Assembly: GCA_964440115.1 (NCBI GenBank) | Contig: CAYTPV010000003.1 | Coordinates: 434,001 to 498,000, forward strand | Reading direction: 5' to 3' | Length of the DNA: 64,000 nt | Source of the DNA: JAEWWD01 sp964440115 | GTDB taxonomy: Bacteria > Bacillota > Clostridia > Christensenellales > CAG-138 | Shown: positions 16,490-26,090 of the stretch, in pieces | Position numbering within the stretch: position 1 is the stretch's first letter | Layout: each line of letters begins with the position of its first letter | Translations under genes and position numbers: made by a program | Notes under the pieces: generated by a model | The model's database searches: none | Told to the model about the DNA's origin: nothing | The model's input: the letters and a program-made list of their open reading frames with translations, nothing else

Positions 16490-17398
16490 ATGAGGAACAA
16501 TCGCTCGATTATCGTTATCGCCGCCGCGCTTATGGCGCTGCTCCTGTTTGCCGGATGCGCCCCCAAGGCGGAAGCCCCCGCAGCCACCGGAGCCCCCGCT
16601 TCCAGCTTTGACAACAGCCAGGCGATCGTCGTCATCTCCCGTGAAGAAGGTTCCGGCACGCGCGGCGCGTTTATAGAGCTGACCGGCGTGGAAACCAAAC
16701 AGTCTGACGGCACAAAGGTGGATAACACCACCGAAGAAGCCATGATCACCAACGACACCGCCGTCATGCTCACCACCGTCGCGGGCAACCCCTACGGCAT
16801 CGGCTATGTATCGCTCGGTTCCCTCAACGATACCGTAAAAGCACTGCAGATCGACGGAGTTGATGCCACCCCCGAAAACGTGAAGAACGGTTCTTATGCC
16901 ATTCAGCGTCCGTTCAACATTGCCACCAAGGGTACCCCCAGTGAAGCCGCGCAGGATTTCATTCAATACATATTGAGCGCCGACGGCCAGAACGTAATCG
17001 AAGGCAAAAAATACATCAAGATCAACGAAGCCGCGACCGCGTACACCCCCGCCACGGTATCCGGCAAGGTAGTCGTCGCCGGTTCCTCCTCCGTCACCCC
17101 GGTCATGGAAGTGCTTGCTGAAGCGTACATGAAAGTCAACCCCAGCGTAACAATCGAGATCCAGCAGAGCGACTCTTCCACCGGCATGAAGAACACCATC
17201 GACGGTACCTGCGACATCGGTATGGCTTCCCGCGCTCTCAAAGACAGCGAGACCGGCGCAGGCCTGACCGCCACCCAGATCGCGCTTGACGGCATCGCCG
17301 TGATCGTGAACAACGAGAACACGCTCACCGGCCTCACCAAAGATCAGGTCCGCGCCATATTCACCGGCGAAGCCCTTAACTGGAATGAGGTCGCCTAA
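16490..17398 (+). CDS. pstS: Phosphate-binding lipoprotein PstS, domain order permuted
   Basis: 302 aa lipoprotein (lipobox LLFAGC, Cys22) that captures phosphate for PstCAB. SREEGSGTRGAF and GYVSLGSLNDTVKAL, normally in the second half of PstS, come first. The usual N-terminal block, VVVAGSSSVTPVMEVLAEAY with EIQQSDSSTGMKNTIDG and IDGTCDIGMASR, comes second, and the protein ends IFTGEALNWNEVA. The order is thus a circular permutation of the canonical protein, with all binding segments present. The ATG at 16490 follows GGAGG; an upstream in-frame codon would spoil the signal peptide. First gene of the pst operon. Confidence 0.9.
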   Translation: MRNNRSIIVIAAALMALLLFAGCAPKAEAPAATGAPASSFDNSQAIVVISREEGSGTRGAFIELTGVETKQSDGTKVDNTTEEAMITNDTAVMLTTVAGNPYGIGYVSLGSLNDTVKALQIDGVDATPENVKNGSYAIQRPFNIATKGTPSEAAQDFIQYILSADGQNVIEGKKYIKINEAATAYTPATVSGKVVVAGSSSVTPVMEVLAEAYMKVNPSVTIEIQQSDSSTGMKNTIDGTCDIGMASRALKDSETGAGLTATQIALDGIAVIVNNENTLTGLTKDQVRAIFTGEALNWNEVA

Positions 17399-17429
17399 TC
17401 ACCGGCATAGAACATCATATCCACGTGAT

Positions 17430-17465
17430 GCCGCCCGTCATACGCCTGCAGCGTTACCGGGCGGC
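17430..17465 (+). other. pstS-pstC intercistronic hairpin
   Basis: GCCGCCCG/CGGGCGGC, an 8-bp GC stem with a 20-base loop, in the 147-base gap after pstS, no U-tract. Such hairpins commonly let the binding protein be made in excess of the permease. Confidence 0.6.
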
Positions 17466-17545
17466 AAACGCACGTTTCATGGAGACGGGATATTGAACAA
17501 TCTGTGTGAGCTACGCATTCTTACACCATTAACGGAGGAAAGCAA

Positions 17546-18397
17546 ATGAAGCAATGGAAGGAACAGATTATGCGCGGGGTGTTTGCCGCGGCTGCCGCGG
17601 CCTCCATATTATCCGTCGCGCTGATCTGCATATTTCTGTTCGCCAACGGCCTGCCTGCCATATTCAAGATAGGCCCGGGGGACTTCCTGCTGGGAAGAAC
17701 ATGGAAGCCCGGTCAGGATATTTACGGGATATTCCCCATGATCATGGGCAGCATCTACGTGACGGCGGGCGCAATACTGGTTGGCGTACCCATCGGGCTG
17801 CTGACGGCCATATTTATGGCACGGTTCTGCCCCAGGCAATTATACAAATTTTTAAAACCGGCCACCGAGCTGCTGGCGGGCATACCGTCAGTGGTATACG
17901 GCTTTTTCGGATTGGTCGTGATGGTACCCTTTGTACGCACCGCATTCGGCGGCAGTGGATCATCCATGCTGACGGCATCCGTGCTGCTGGGCATCATGAT
18001 ACTGCCCACCATCATCGGCGTAGCGGAAAGCGCCATCCGCGCCGTGCCGGAAAACTACTATGAAGGTTCCCTTGCTCTGGGCGCAACGCACGAGCGCAGT
18101 GTGTTTTTTGCGGTAGTGCCTGCAGCGCGGTCGGGTATGTTCGCTGCAATCGTGCTGGGCATCGGCCGCGCCATAGGCGAGACGATGGCCGTCATCATGG
18201 TGGCGGGCAACCAGGCGCGCATGCCTGCGGGTCTTCTCAAAGGCGTTCGCACACTGACTGCCAATATTGTCATCGAAATGGGATACTCGGCTGATTTGCA
18301 CCGTGAAGCGCTGATCGCCACGGCAGTCGTGCTGTTCATATTCATACTGCTGATCAACGGGCTGTTTTCGCTGCTCAAAAGGAGGTCGAACACATGA
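17546..18397 (+). CDS. pstC: Phosphate ABC transporter permease PstC
   Basis: 283 aa, six predicted membrane segments, with the signature ELLAGIPSVVYGFFGL and the coupling-loop motif YEGSLALGATHERSVFFAVVPAA, then GIGRAIGETMAVIMVAGN. PstC forms the phosphate channel with PstA. The start follows GGAGGAAAGC. The stop overlaps the pstA start (ATGA). Confidence 0.95.
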   Translation: MKQWKEQIMRGVFAAAAAASILSVALICIFLFANGLPAIFKIGPGDFLLGRTWKPGQDIYGIFPMIMGSIYVTAGAILVGVPIGLLTAIFMARFCPRQLYKFLKPATELLAGIPSVVYGFFGLVVMVPFVRTAFGGSGSSMLTASVLLGIMILPTIIGVAESAIRAVPENYYEGSLALGATHERSVFFAVVPAARSGMFAAIVLGIGRAIGETMAVIMVAGNQARMPAGLLKGVRTLTANIVIEMGYSADLHREALIATAVVLFIFILLINGLFSLLKRRSNT

Positions 18398-19260
18398 CGA
18401 ACGCTTTCTCCTCCTATCCGCAGGTTGCGCATCCGGGCAGAAAATCGGCGTTGGCGCTGCGCGCTCTTGTGTATTTCGCGGCGGTGCTGACAGTTGCCGT
18501 GCTGCTGTTCCTCGTTGTGTACATACTCGTCAAGGGTGTTCCGTATCTGACGCCTGATCTGTTCGCCTGGAACTATACGGCAGAAAATGTATCCATGACG
18601 CCAGCCATCATCAACACGGTGCTCATGACGGCGCTTTCGCTGCTGATCGCCGCGCCGATCGGCATTTTTTCCGCTGTATATCTGGCGGAATACGCCAAGC
18701 GCGGCAGCCGGTTTGTGGCGGTTGTGCGAGTTACGGCGGAGACGCTTGCGGGCATTCCTTCTATTGTTTATGGGCTCTTCGGCCTGCTATTCTTTGTAAC
18801 GCAGCTCAAGTGGGGGCTTTCTCTGCTCGCGGGTGCATTTACGCTTTCTGTCATGATACTCCCGCTCATACTGCGTACGACGGAAGAGGCACTCAAATCC
18901 GTTCCGGATATGTACCGCGAAGGCAGCTTCGGGCTGGGCGCGGGAAGGCTTCGGACGGTGTTTTCCATCGTACTGCCGGCGGCGATACCGGGCATACTGG
19001 CCGGTGTGATACTGGGCATAGGCCGCATCGTGGGAGAGACCGCCGCGTTGATCTACACGGCGGGCACCGTCGCAAAGGTACCGGAAAACGTATTTTCCTC
19101 CACGCGCACGCTTTCCGTTCACATGTACTCCCTTTCACGGGAGGGTCTGAACATCAACCAGACGTACGCGACCGCCGTTGTACTGCTGCTGGTGGTGGTG
19201 GGCATCAACGCGCTATCCTCGTTCGTGGCGCGAAGGCTCGTGAAGCGGCTGGGCGGCTAA
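18394..19260 (+). CDS. pstA: Phosphate ABC transporter permease PstA
   Basis: 288 aa, six predicted membrane segments. Motifs AETLAGIPSIVYGLFGLLFF and MYREGSFGLGAGRLRTVFSI, then GIGRIVGETAALIYTAGT are typical of PstA. It overlaps pstC by 4 bases and has AAAGGAGGTC upstream. Partner of PstC in the membrane channel. Confidence 0.95.
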   Translation: MTNAFSSYPQVAHPGRKSALALRALVYFAAVLTVAVLLFLVVYILVKGVPYLTPDLFAWNYTAENVSMTPAIINTVLMTALSLLIAAPIGIFSAVYLAEYAKRGSRFVAVVRVTAETLAGIPSIVYGLFGLLFFVTQLKWGLSLLAGAFTLSVMILPLILRTTEEALKSVPDMYREGSFGLGAGRLRTVFSIVLPAAIPGILAGVILGIGRIVGETAALIYTAGTVAKVPENVFSSTRTLSVHMYSLSREGLNINQTYATAVVLLLVVVGINALSSFVARRLVKRLGG

Positions 19261-19289
19261 ACTAAAACCTACAAAGGAAGTGATTTCAT

Positions 19290-20048
19290 ATGGAGAAGAC
19301 ATTGAAATTTGATATAAAGGACTTGAACCTATATTACGGTTCCTTTCAGGCGCTCAAAAATGTAGCCCTGCCTGTAGAGGAACGCGAAATCACAGCGCTC
19401 ATAGGCCCGTCCGGATGCGGCAAATCTACGCTGTTAAAAACGCTTAACCGCATGAACGACCTCGTGGAAGGCTGCCGGATCGACGGCACGGTTCTGCTCG
19501 ACGGGCAAAGCATATTCAACGGCATGGACGTCAATCTCTTAAGAAAGCGGGTCGGCATGGTGTTCCAGAAGCCCAACCCCTTCCCCATGAGCGTATACGA
19601 CAACATCGCCTACGGTCCTCGCACGCACGGCATGAAATCCAAGGCGAAGCTGGACGATATTGTGGAAAAATCCCTGCGCGGCGCGGCTATATGGGATGAA
19701 GTCAAGGACAGGCTTAAAAAAAGTGCGCTCGGATTATCCGGCGGGCAGCAGCAGCGGCTGTGCATTGCGCGCGCTTTGGCTGTCGAGCCTGAGGTGCTGC
19801 TGATGGACGAACCAACCAGCGCGCTAGACCCAATTTCCACCTCGCGCATAGAAGACCTTGCGACGGAACTCAAAGGGCAATATACTATTGTCATCGTCAC
19901 GCACAACATGCAGCAGGCAGCTCGCATATCCGATAAAACAGCGTTTTTTTTGCTTGGGGAAATGATAGAATACGGAGAGACGGAAAATCTGTTTTCCATG
20001 CCCAGGGACCAAAGGACAGAGGATTACATCACGGGGAGGTTCGGTTGA
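19290..20048 (+). CDS. pstB: Phosphate ABC transporter ATPase PstB
   Basis: 252 aa. Walker A GPSGCGKST (39-47), the PstB-typical LNRMNDLV, Q-loop QKPNPFPMS, signature LSGGQQQR (149-156), Walker B LLMDEPTSALDP, His switch VTHNMQQA. Drives phosphate uptake through PstCA. Start after AAAGGAAGTG. It overlaps phoU by one base. Confidence 0.97.
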   Translation: MEKTLKFDIKDLNLYYGSFQALKNVALPVEEREITALIGPSGCGKSTLLKTLNRMNDLVEGCRIDGTVLLDGQSIFNGMDVNLLRKRVGMVFQKPNPFPMSVYDNIAYGPRTHGMKSKAKLDDIVEKSLRGAAIWDEVKDRLKKSALGLSGGQQQRLCIARALAVEPEVLLMDEPTSALDPISTSRIEDLATELKGQYTIVIVTHNMQQAARISDKTAFFLLGEMIEYGETENLFSMPRDQRTEDYITGRFG

Positions 20049-20704
20049 TGCGGAATAAGTTCGATACGCAGCTTGAGATTTTAAACGACGAGCTGATTGA
20101 AATGGGCGCGCTTATCGAGCACGCCATACAGAGTGCCTGCGCTGCTCTGAGTTCCCGAAGCGCGGAAGCGGCAAAAAAGGCTATTGAATTTGACCATGAG
20201 ATCGATGAAAAGGAACGGCAGATCGAAAGCATGTGCCTGAAGCTGCTGCTTCAGCAGCAGCCGGTAGCGAAGGACCTGCGGCTTATATCGGCGGCGCTCA
20301 AAATGATCACGGATATGGAGCGCATCGGCGACCAGGCCGGGGATATTTCGGAAATCGTGCTTATGATGGAAGGCATGCAGGGAAGCCAGCAGCCGGATGA
20401 AATAGAAGATATGGCTGCTGCCACCATCCGCATGGTGACACAAAGCATCGACGCGTTTGTCAGACGCGACGCGCAGCTCGCACAGGCCGTCATCGATTCC
20501 GACGACGAAGTCGACGATTTGTTTGTGCGGGTGCGCGAAAGGCTGGTATCCCGTATTACTGCGGACCCGGCGGCAGGTACGCACACGCTGGATTTGTTCA
20601 TGATCTCCAAATACCTTGAGCGCATCGGTGACCACGCGACGAATATAGCCGAATGGGTGCTGTTTTCCATTACGGGCGTACACAAGAGCGACGAGCAGCC
20701 ATAA
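20048..20704 (+). CDS. phoU: Phosphate signalling protein PhoU
   Basis: 218 aa, two PhoU three-helix repeats: LNDELIEMGALIEHAIQSA, then LRLISAALKMITDMERIGDQA in repeat 1 and MISKYLERIGDHATNIAEW in repeat 2. The two D-x-E/[YM]-x-ERIGD motifs are metal-binding. PhoU links the Pst transporter state to the PhoR kinase. The ATG at 20048 overlaps the pstB stop, GGGGAGG lies upstream; an alternative TTG lies one codon earlier. Confidence 0.95.
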   Translation: MRNKFDTQLEILNDELIEMGALIEHAIQSACAALSSRSAEAAKKAIEFDHEIDEKERQIESMCLKLLLQQQPVAKDLRLISAALKMITDMERIGDQAGDISEIVLMMEGMQGSQQPDEIEDMAAATIRMVTQSIDAFVRRDAQLAQAVIDSDDEVDDLFVRVRERLVSRITADPAAGTHTLDLFMISKYLERIGDHATNIAEWVLFSITGVHKSDEQP

Positions 20705-20715
20705 GGAGTTCCGCC

Positions 20716-21384
20716 ATGATTTATTATGTGGAGGACGACGCCAATATCCGCGAGCTGGTGCTCTATACGCTTACGCAGACTGGCTTCTCGGCGCGCGGCT
20801 TTGCGGATGCCAACGGCTTTTGGACCGCTATGACGGAAGCAACACCGGAGCTTGTACTGCTCGACCTGATGCTGCCCGGCGAGGACGGACTGAGCATATT
20901 GAAGCGTCTGCGGGGAGCCGCACCGACACGCTCGCTGCCGGTGATACTGCTGACGGCGCGCGGCGCGGAATACGACAGGGTAACCGGCCTTGATTGCGGC
21001 GCGGATGATTACATAACAAAGCCTTTTGGCATGATGGAGCTTGTTTCCCGTATACGCGCGGTGCTGCGCCGTTCTTCCCCGCAGGAGAAAACCGATCTGC
21101 TTGAATGCGGCGGGATAGCCGTTGATGAACAGCGGCACACTGTCACGTGCAACGGCAGCCCGGTGGTCCTTTCCTTTAAGGAATTCTCGCTGCTTCGGTT
21201 CCTGCTTGAAAACCGGGGACGCGTATTTTCGCGGGACAGACTGCTGCTCGCCGTGTGGGGGTATGATTATGTGGGCGGCACACGAACGGTGGATGTACAT
21301 GTGCAGACGCTGCGGCAGAAGCTGGGCGATTGCGCGGATGTGATTGAAACTGTTCGCGGGGTAGGATATAGAGCAAAAGAATGA
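20716..21384 (+). CDS. phoP: PhoP/PhoB-type response regulator
   Basis: 222 aa OmpR-family regulator. Receiver domain: acidic pair ED at 6-8, phosphoacceptor Asp50 in LLDLMLPG, Thr80, Lys102. The winged-helix DNA-binding domain (about 125-222) includes KEFSLLRFLLENRGRVFSR and TVDVHVQTLRQKLG. The start at 20716 follows AAGGAG and gives the receiver its usual length. Last in the phoU cotranscript; the cognate kinase lies downstream across a 353-base repeat-filled gap. Confidence 0.93.
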   Translation: MIYYVEDDANIRELVLYTLTQTGFSARGFADANGFWTAMTEATPELVLLDLMLPGEDGLSILKRLRGAAPTRSLPVILLTARGAEYDRVTGLDCGADDYITKPFGMMELVSRIRAVLRRSSPQEKTDLLECGGIAVDEQRHTVTCNGSPVVLSFKEFSLLRFLLENRGRVFSRDRLLLAVWGYDYVGGTRTVDVHVQTLRQKLGDCADVIETVRGVGYRAKE

Positions 21385-21410
21385 TGGAGTGCTTTTCAGG
21401 CATTCTGGAG

Positions 21411-21720
21411 GTATCGCCGCCTTCGCCCTCGGCGGGAGACGCCTCGGGCACTAGGCCTGTGGGCCGTCGTGGCCGGCGACGGAATATTTTTTTATTATAA
21501 AGCGGGAGGGCTTCGCCCCCCGCACCCCCTGAATTTCACACGCGGTATCTAGGGTGCCCACATCCCGGGATACGGATGTCGTGCCCGTTTTATAATACTT
21601 CCCCCAAAGCGACAAAGTCGCTTTGACAATGGGATTCTCAAGGGCCGTGACGGCCCTTGAGCGGGGGTTCGGGGGTGGAACCCCCGAAAAGTCGTTTGGA
21701 GGTGCTGTGCCTCCGATAAA
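21411..21720. repeat. Dispersed palindromic repeats between phoP and phoR
   Basis: The 353-base gap has no gene. It begins with GGTATCGCCGCC and an A/T-rich stretch, then GCGGGAGGGCTTCGCCCCCCGCACCCCC, the same modules as at 27.9 and 44.5 kb. The second part is a run of hairpins: CAAAGCGAC/GTCGCTTTG, CAAGGGCCGT/ACGGCCCTTG, GGGGGTTC/GAACCCCC and GGAGG/CCTCC. ACTAGGCCTG near 21450 recurs as GCTAGGCCTG at 33.6 kb. Confidence 0.75.
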
Positions 21721-21737
21721 ATCAAGGAGCACATGCC

Positions 21738-23429
21738 ATGCAAAAGCGTATTTTCCGCAGCCTGTTCCTGATTGCGTTTACGTCGGTGCTGCTTGGCTGC
21801 GCGCTGATTGTAAGCGTGCTGTATGGCGCGTTTACGAAGCGGCTGAAGCAGGAGCTGCGCAGCGAAGCGGAATACGTAGCTGCAGGCCTGTTATACACGC
21901 ATTATACGACCGCGTTTTTAAACAGCGCCGTACCCGCGAGTAAAACGCGCATTACATTGGTATCTTCTGACGGTACGGTACTGTACGACAGCGCGGCAGA
22001 TGAAACGACCATGGAAAACCACGCCGACCGCCCCGAAATACAAGCTGCATTCAAAACGGGCGAAGGTGAAAGCACGCGCGCATCTGAAACCATGGGTGTA
22101 GAGACACTCTACTACGCGAAGCTTCTGCAGGATGGCACGGTGCTTCGGGTTTCCGCAACACAGAAGAGCATCGGCGGCATGGTATACAATTCCGTACCCG
22201 CGCTCACAGGCTTAAGCCTGTTTGCTCTGATTGTAGTGTTCGTGCTGGCGCGCAGGTTGACACGGCGCGTGATCGCCCCGCTCAACGCGCTCAACCTGGA
22301 CGAACCTCTGAGCAATACGGCGTATGACGAGCTTTCACCGCTGCTGCGGCGGCTGCATGAGCAAAAAAAACAGATCGAAGCCCAGATACTCGAGCTTTCT
22401 GTCCGGCGCGACGAATTTGAGGCCATCGCGGATAATATGCGCGAGGGCCTTGTGGTGCTCAACGCGCGCGGCACTATATTATCCATCAACAACAGCGCGC
22501 GCAAGCTGTTCCGCGTAAGCACCAATTGCGAGGGCAGGCATTTTATGACGCTGGACAGAAGCCTGCAATTGCAGACGGCAGTGGATCAGGCATCCGCCGG
22601 CGTTCCCGCCGAAGGTCTTCTGTCGCTGCGCGGCCGGGAATATCAGCTGCTGACCAGCCCCGTGCGCGAAAAGGGCGCCATCACGGGCACCGTAGCGCTC
22701 ATACTCGACGTAACGGAACAAAGGGCGCAGGAACGCATGCGGCGTGAGTTTTCCGCCAATGTATCGCACGAGTTGAAAACGCCGCTGACTTCCATTTCCG
22801 GTTATGCGGAACTCATCATGAGCGGCGTAGCCAAACCCGAGGACGCGCCGGTCTTTGCTACTCGCATACACGAAGAAAGCAGCCGGCTGCTGGCGCTCAT
22901 TGATGACATTCTGCGGCTTTCAAGACTGGACGAGGGCGGCGCGGGTTTGCCGTGGGAACGCGTGGATCTGCTTTCGCTTGCACATGGTGTAATCGACAGG
23001 TTAGCTTCGGCGGCACAGGTGAACGAAGTTACCGTCACTGCCGAAGGCGACAGCGCACATGTATATGGCGTCAGGCAGGTGCTTGAAGAGATGCTTTACA
23101 ATCTGGTGGATAACGGCATCCGCTACAACACGCCCGGCGGCAGCGTTCGCGTCACCATCTCGAACGCGCCGGATACAGGCGCAATCGCCCAAGTATCAGA
23201 TACCGGCATTGGCATCCCCATTGAGCATCAAGCCCGCGTATTTGAACGCTTTTATCGCGTGGATAAAAGCCATTCCCGCCAAACGGGCGGCACCGGACTG
23301 GGGCTTTCCATCGTGAAGCGCGGCGCGCTGCTGCACGGCGCACGCGTGGATCTTTCGAGCGAGCCGGGCCGCGGCACAACCATACGGCTTAAGTTCCCTC
23401 CCGCTAAAAAAACGGAAGTGCAGCCATAA
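21738..23429 (+). CDS. phoR: PhoR-type sensor histidine kinase
   Basis: 563 aa. N-terminal membrane helix (about 9-32), extracytoplasmic sensor domain (33-150), second helix (153-171), a linker/HAMP-like segment, PAS domain (about 225-330), DHp domain with phosphoacceptor His344 in FSANVSHELKTPLTS, and a HATPase_c domain with NLVDNGIRYN, DTGIGIP and GGTGLGLS. Senses envelope or Pst/PhoU state and phosphorylates the PhoP-type regulator. ATG after AAGGAG. Confidence 0.93.
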   Translation: MQKRIFRSLFLIAFTSVLLGCALIVSVLYGAFTKRLKQELRSEAEYVAAGLLYTHYTTAFLNSAVPASKTRITLVSSDGTVLYDSAADETTMENHADRPEIQAAFKTGEGESTRASETMGVETLYYAKLLQDGTVLRVSATQKSIGGMVYNSVPALTGLSLFALIVVFVLARRLTRRVIAPLNALNLDEPLSNTAYDELSPLLRRLHEQKKQIEAQILELSVRRDEFEAIADNMREGLVVLNARGTILSINNSARKLFRVSTNCEGRHFMTLDRSLQLQTAVDQASAGVPAEGLLSLRGREYQLLTSPVREKGAITGTVALILDVTEQRAQERMRREFSANVSHELKTPLTSISGYAELIMSGVAKPEDAPVFATRIHEESSRLLALIDDILRLSRLDEGGAGLPWERVDLLSLAHGVIDRLASAAQVNEVTVTAEGDSAHVYGVRQVLEEMLYNLVDNGIRYNTPGGSVRVTISNAPDTGAIAQVSDTGIGIPIEHQARVFERFYRVDKSHSRQTGGTGLGLSIVKRGALLHGARVDLSSEPGRGTTIRLKFPPAKKTEVQP

Positions 23430-23494
23430 TGTATGCCAGTTTATCCCATTGCGAATAGGGACAGTGCAGCATGGTAGCTTCATGCAGGGACAAC

Positions 23495-23523
23495 TTGCAA
23501 TTACGTGATGCATAATGTATAGT
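23495..23523 (+). promoter_or_regulatory. Candidate sigma-A promoter upstream of the MFS gene
   Basis: TTGCAA, 17-base spacer, TATAGT in the 317-base gap after phoR. The remaining bases up to the MFS start form a leader of about 215 bases with no recognised element and no supported gene. Confidence 0.45.
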
Positions 23524-23746
23524 TATATAAATACTTTTTATAGGTACTTCACTGGCACGCCATGATGCTCCTTTGCTCTTATAGGCGTGTTGTTTTTGTT
23601 CGTTATACACCGGGCCCTTTTCGCTTGCGCATGAAAATGCGTCGCCGCCGGATCGGCTTTTTTGCCTGCAGAATGTCCCATATCCCGCCGCAGCACAGCA
23701 TTGGTCGGCTTCCTGTAAAACCGGTTTTACCGTATGGGAGAAGTTC

Positions 23747-24913
23747 ATGCGAAATATCTTTTTTCTGGGACTGGTCAGTTTTTTTGCGGATGTCAGTACG
23801 GAAATGGTATACCCGGTTCTGCCGTTATACCTGACCGCCGCGTTTGGCGCGTCACCCGCGCTGCTGGGCTTAATTGAAGGCATTGCGGAAAGCATAGCGA
23901 GCATACTGAAGGTATTCAGCGGCTATGTAACGGACAGGTGGGGCAAAAAGAAGCCCGTCGCATTTGCGGGTTATACCGCCGGATTTGTTTATAAAGCCGC
24001 ACTGCTGCTTGCCTCTTCCTGGACGGGAATACTCACGGCACGTATCATCGACAGACTGGGCAAAGGCGTACGCACAGCACCGCGCGACGTTATGGTCAGC
24101 GAAAGCGCGGATAAAAACGCGCTGGGCAAGGCGTTCGGCATACACAAGGCACTGGATATGGCGGGTTCCGCTGTAGGCATACTCATCAGCTTTCTCATCA
24201 TAGATCTTGCGAAAAAGGCGGTTTCCTACAAATTTCTGTTTGCCATTTCCGCAATTCCGGCGCTGATTGGGCTTACCATGTTTTTTTTCGTAAAAGAAAA
24301 GAAGGTACAGCGCGTGATCAAGCCGCGCGAGCGTTTCTGGGAAAACGCGAAAAAGCTGCCGTATGAGCTTAAGCTGTATCTGTTCGTCGCGTTCCTCTTT
24401 ACGCTGGGCAACTCGTCCAACGCGTTCCTGCTGCTGCGCGCCAAGAGTACCGGGTTTGACGACGCAACCGTAATACTGCTGTATCTATTGTTCAATACGG
24501 TAGCCGCCGTGCTTTCCATACCGCTCAGCCGTCTTTCGGATAAAGTCGGCCGCAAGCGCCTGCTGGTATGCGGATACGCCGTGTTTTCCGTCGTATATCT
24601 GGGGTTTGCGTTCGCTTCGGGCAAGGGCGTCATCATAGGCGCGTTTGCGCTTTACGGCGCATATACCGCCATGATTGCGGGCGTGGAACGCGCGTTTATC
24701 GCGGAAATATCTCCGCCGGAATACAAGGGAACTATGCTCGGCATGCATGCCACACTCATAGGTATTGCGCTGCTGCCCGCCAGTATATTCGCAGGTGTGC
24801 TGTGGGACGCGGTCGGTGCATTTGCGCCGTTTGTGTTCGGCGCGGTTATGTCGCTCGTAGCGGCGGTTCTGCTGCAGATTTTCATGAAGCCGGGCAGGCG
24901 CGTACCTGCCTGA
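23747..24913 (+). CDS. Major facilitator superfamily transporter
   Basis: 388 aa, about 12 membrane segments. The loop motif GYVTDRWGKKKP (motif A-like) and RIIDRLGKGVRTAPRDVMV place it in the MFS subgroup with a GKGxRxAPRD loop. A second cytoplasmic loop carries SRLSDKVGRKRL. Substrate unknown; an exporter role is plausible. Start after GGGAGAAG. It stands alone between phoR and a diguanylate cyclase 43 bases downstream. Confidence 0.85.
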   Translation: MRNIFFLGLVSFFADVSTEMVYPVLPLYLTAAFGASPALLGLIEGIAESIASILKVFSGYVTDRWGKKKPVAFAGYTAGFVYKAALLLASSWTGILTARIIDRLGKGVRTAPRDVMVSESADKNALGKAFGIHKALDMAGSAVGILISFLIIDLAKKAVSYKFLFAISAIPALIGLTMFFFVKEKKVQRVIKPRERFWENAKKLPYELKLYLFVAFLFTLGNSSNAFLLLRAKSTGFDDATVILLYLLFNTVAAVLSIPLSRLSDKVGRKRLLVCGYAVFSVVYLGFAFASGKGVIIGAFALYGAYTAMIAGVERAFIAEISPPEYKGTMLGMHATLIGIALLPASIFAGVLWDAVGAFAPFVFGAVMSLVAAVLLQIFMKPGRRVPA

Positions 24914-24956
24914 GGCATTTGACTGAACCTCAACTTTCAGAGGGAAGAGGGTAGAC

Positions 24957-26084
24957 ATGCATACATTTCAGACTCTGGATATCAACATCATGTCGTTCAT
25001 GATACTGATATTGATATTCTACAACGTACACAACAGCTGCGAGCGTGCGTTTTTGCAAAATAAGCTGTTTTTGTACCTTGTACTTGCAAATATGGCGCTG
25101 GTGATCATCGACATACTGGGCTGGGCGTTCAACTGCCTTCCCGGATCACTCAACCGTACGCTTAACATAACGTTCAATCTGCTCATGTATATCTGCATTC
25201 CAATCGCGCCTTCGCTGTGGATTGTGTATGTGGATTACCGCGTCAACAGAAACGTGACTCGCCTGCGCCGGCTTTCAAATATTCTGCTTCTCTTCATAGG
25301 CGTCAACGCGTTGCTCAGCCTCTTGAGCCTGGAGTACGGCTGGTATTTTCAGGTGGACGCGCAGAACGTTTACAGCCGCGGTTCGCTGTTTGTCGTATAC
25401 GAAGTGTATTGCATTGCGCTGGTATTCTATTCTTTCATATTCATTCTCTTGAGCCGAAAGCAGCTCGGCAACCTGCACTTTCTATCGCTCATACAGTTCT
25501 TTGTGCCGCAGGCGATTGGCATCTCACTGCAATGGCTTTTTTATGGCACATCGTACAACTGGGCCGGCATGACGATATCCCTTCTGATTATTTATTTCTA
25601 TATCCAGAATCACGATTTGAATACGGATTACCTGACCGGCGTATACAACCGCCGGGAGCTGGACGGATATATCCGTATGAGAATCAGATCGAGTACCGAG
25701 GGCAAATCTTTTTCCGCCATATTGCTGGATATGAACGAATTCAAGCAGATCAACGACCAGTTTGGCCATGAAGTCGGCGACGCCGCGCTGCGCGATACGG
25801 TGGAAATCATCAAAAAGAACTTGCGCCCCAACGATTTTCTGGCGCGCTACGGCGGGGACGAGTTTATGGTGGTGCTCGCGCTTGACGAAAGAACCAGCCT
25901 CATGATGGTGATGCGGCGAATCAGAGCCAGCGTGGATGCGTTCAATGCATTGCAGCGGCGTCCCTACAAGATCAGTTTTTCCATGGGCGGCGATGTATAC
26001 GACCCGGTTTGCGGCATGACGCCATCTGAATTTTTCAGCCATATCGATAAGCTCATGTACGAGGATAAAAATTCAAGAATATAA
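24957..26084 (+). CDS. Membrane diguanylate cyclase (GGDEF)
   Basis: 375 aa. About seven N-terminal membrane segments (8-215, a histidine-kinase-type 7TM-like sensor), then a GGDEF domain with an intact active site YGGDEF (298-303) and I-site RPND (290-293), so product inhibition is expected. Catalyses 2 GTP to c-di-GMP. AGAGGGAAGAGG lies upstream. Followed by a terminator. It may share a transcript with the MFS gene (43-base gap). Confidence 0.92.
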   Translation: MHTFQTLDINIMSFMILILIFYNVHNSCERAFLQNKLFLYLVLANMALVIIDILGWAFNCLPGSLNRTLNITFNLLMYICIPIAPSLWIVYVDYRVNRNVTRLRRLSNILLLFIGVNALLSLLSLEYGWYFQVDAQNVYSRGSLFVVYEVYCIALVFYSFIFILLSRKQLGNLHFLSLIQFFVPQAIGISLQWLFYGTSYNWAGMTISLLIIYFYIQNHDLNTDYLTGVYNRRELDGYIRMRIRSSTEGKSFSAILLDMNEFKQINDQFGHEVGDAALRDTVEIIKKNLRPNDFLARYGGDEFMVVLALDERTSLMMVMRRIRASVDAFNALQRRPYKISFSMGGDVYDPVCGMTPSEFFSHIDKLMYEDKNSRI

Positions 26085-26090
26085 ACAAAC

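Noticed and set aside
20251..21300. 349-codon minus-strand frame across phoU and phoP
   Set aside because: It crosses two certain genes on the other strand and has no start signal.
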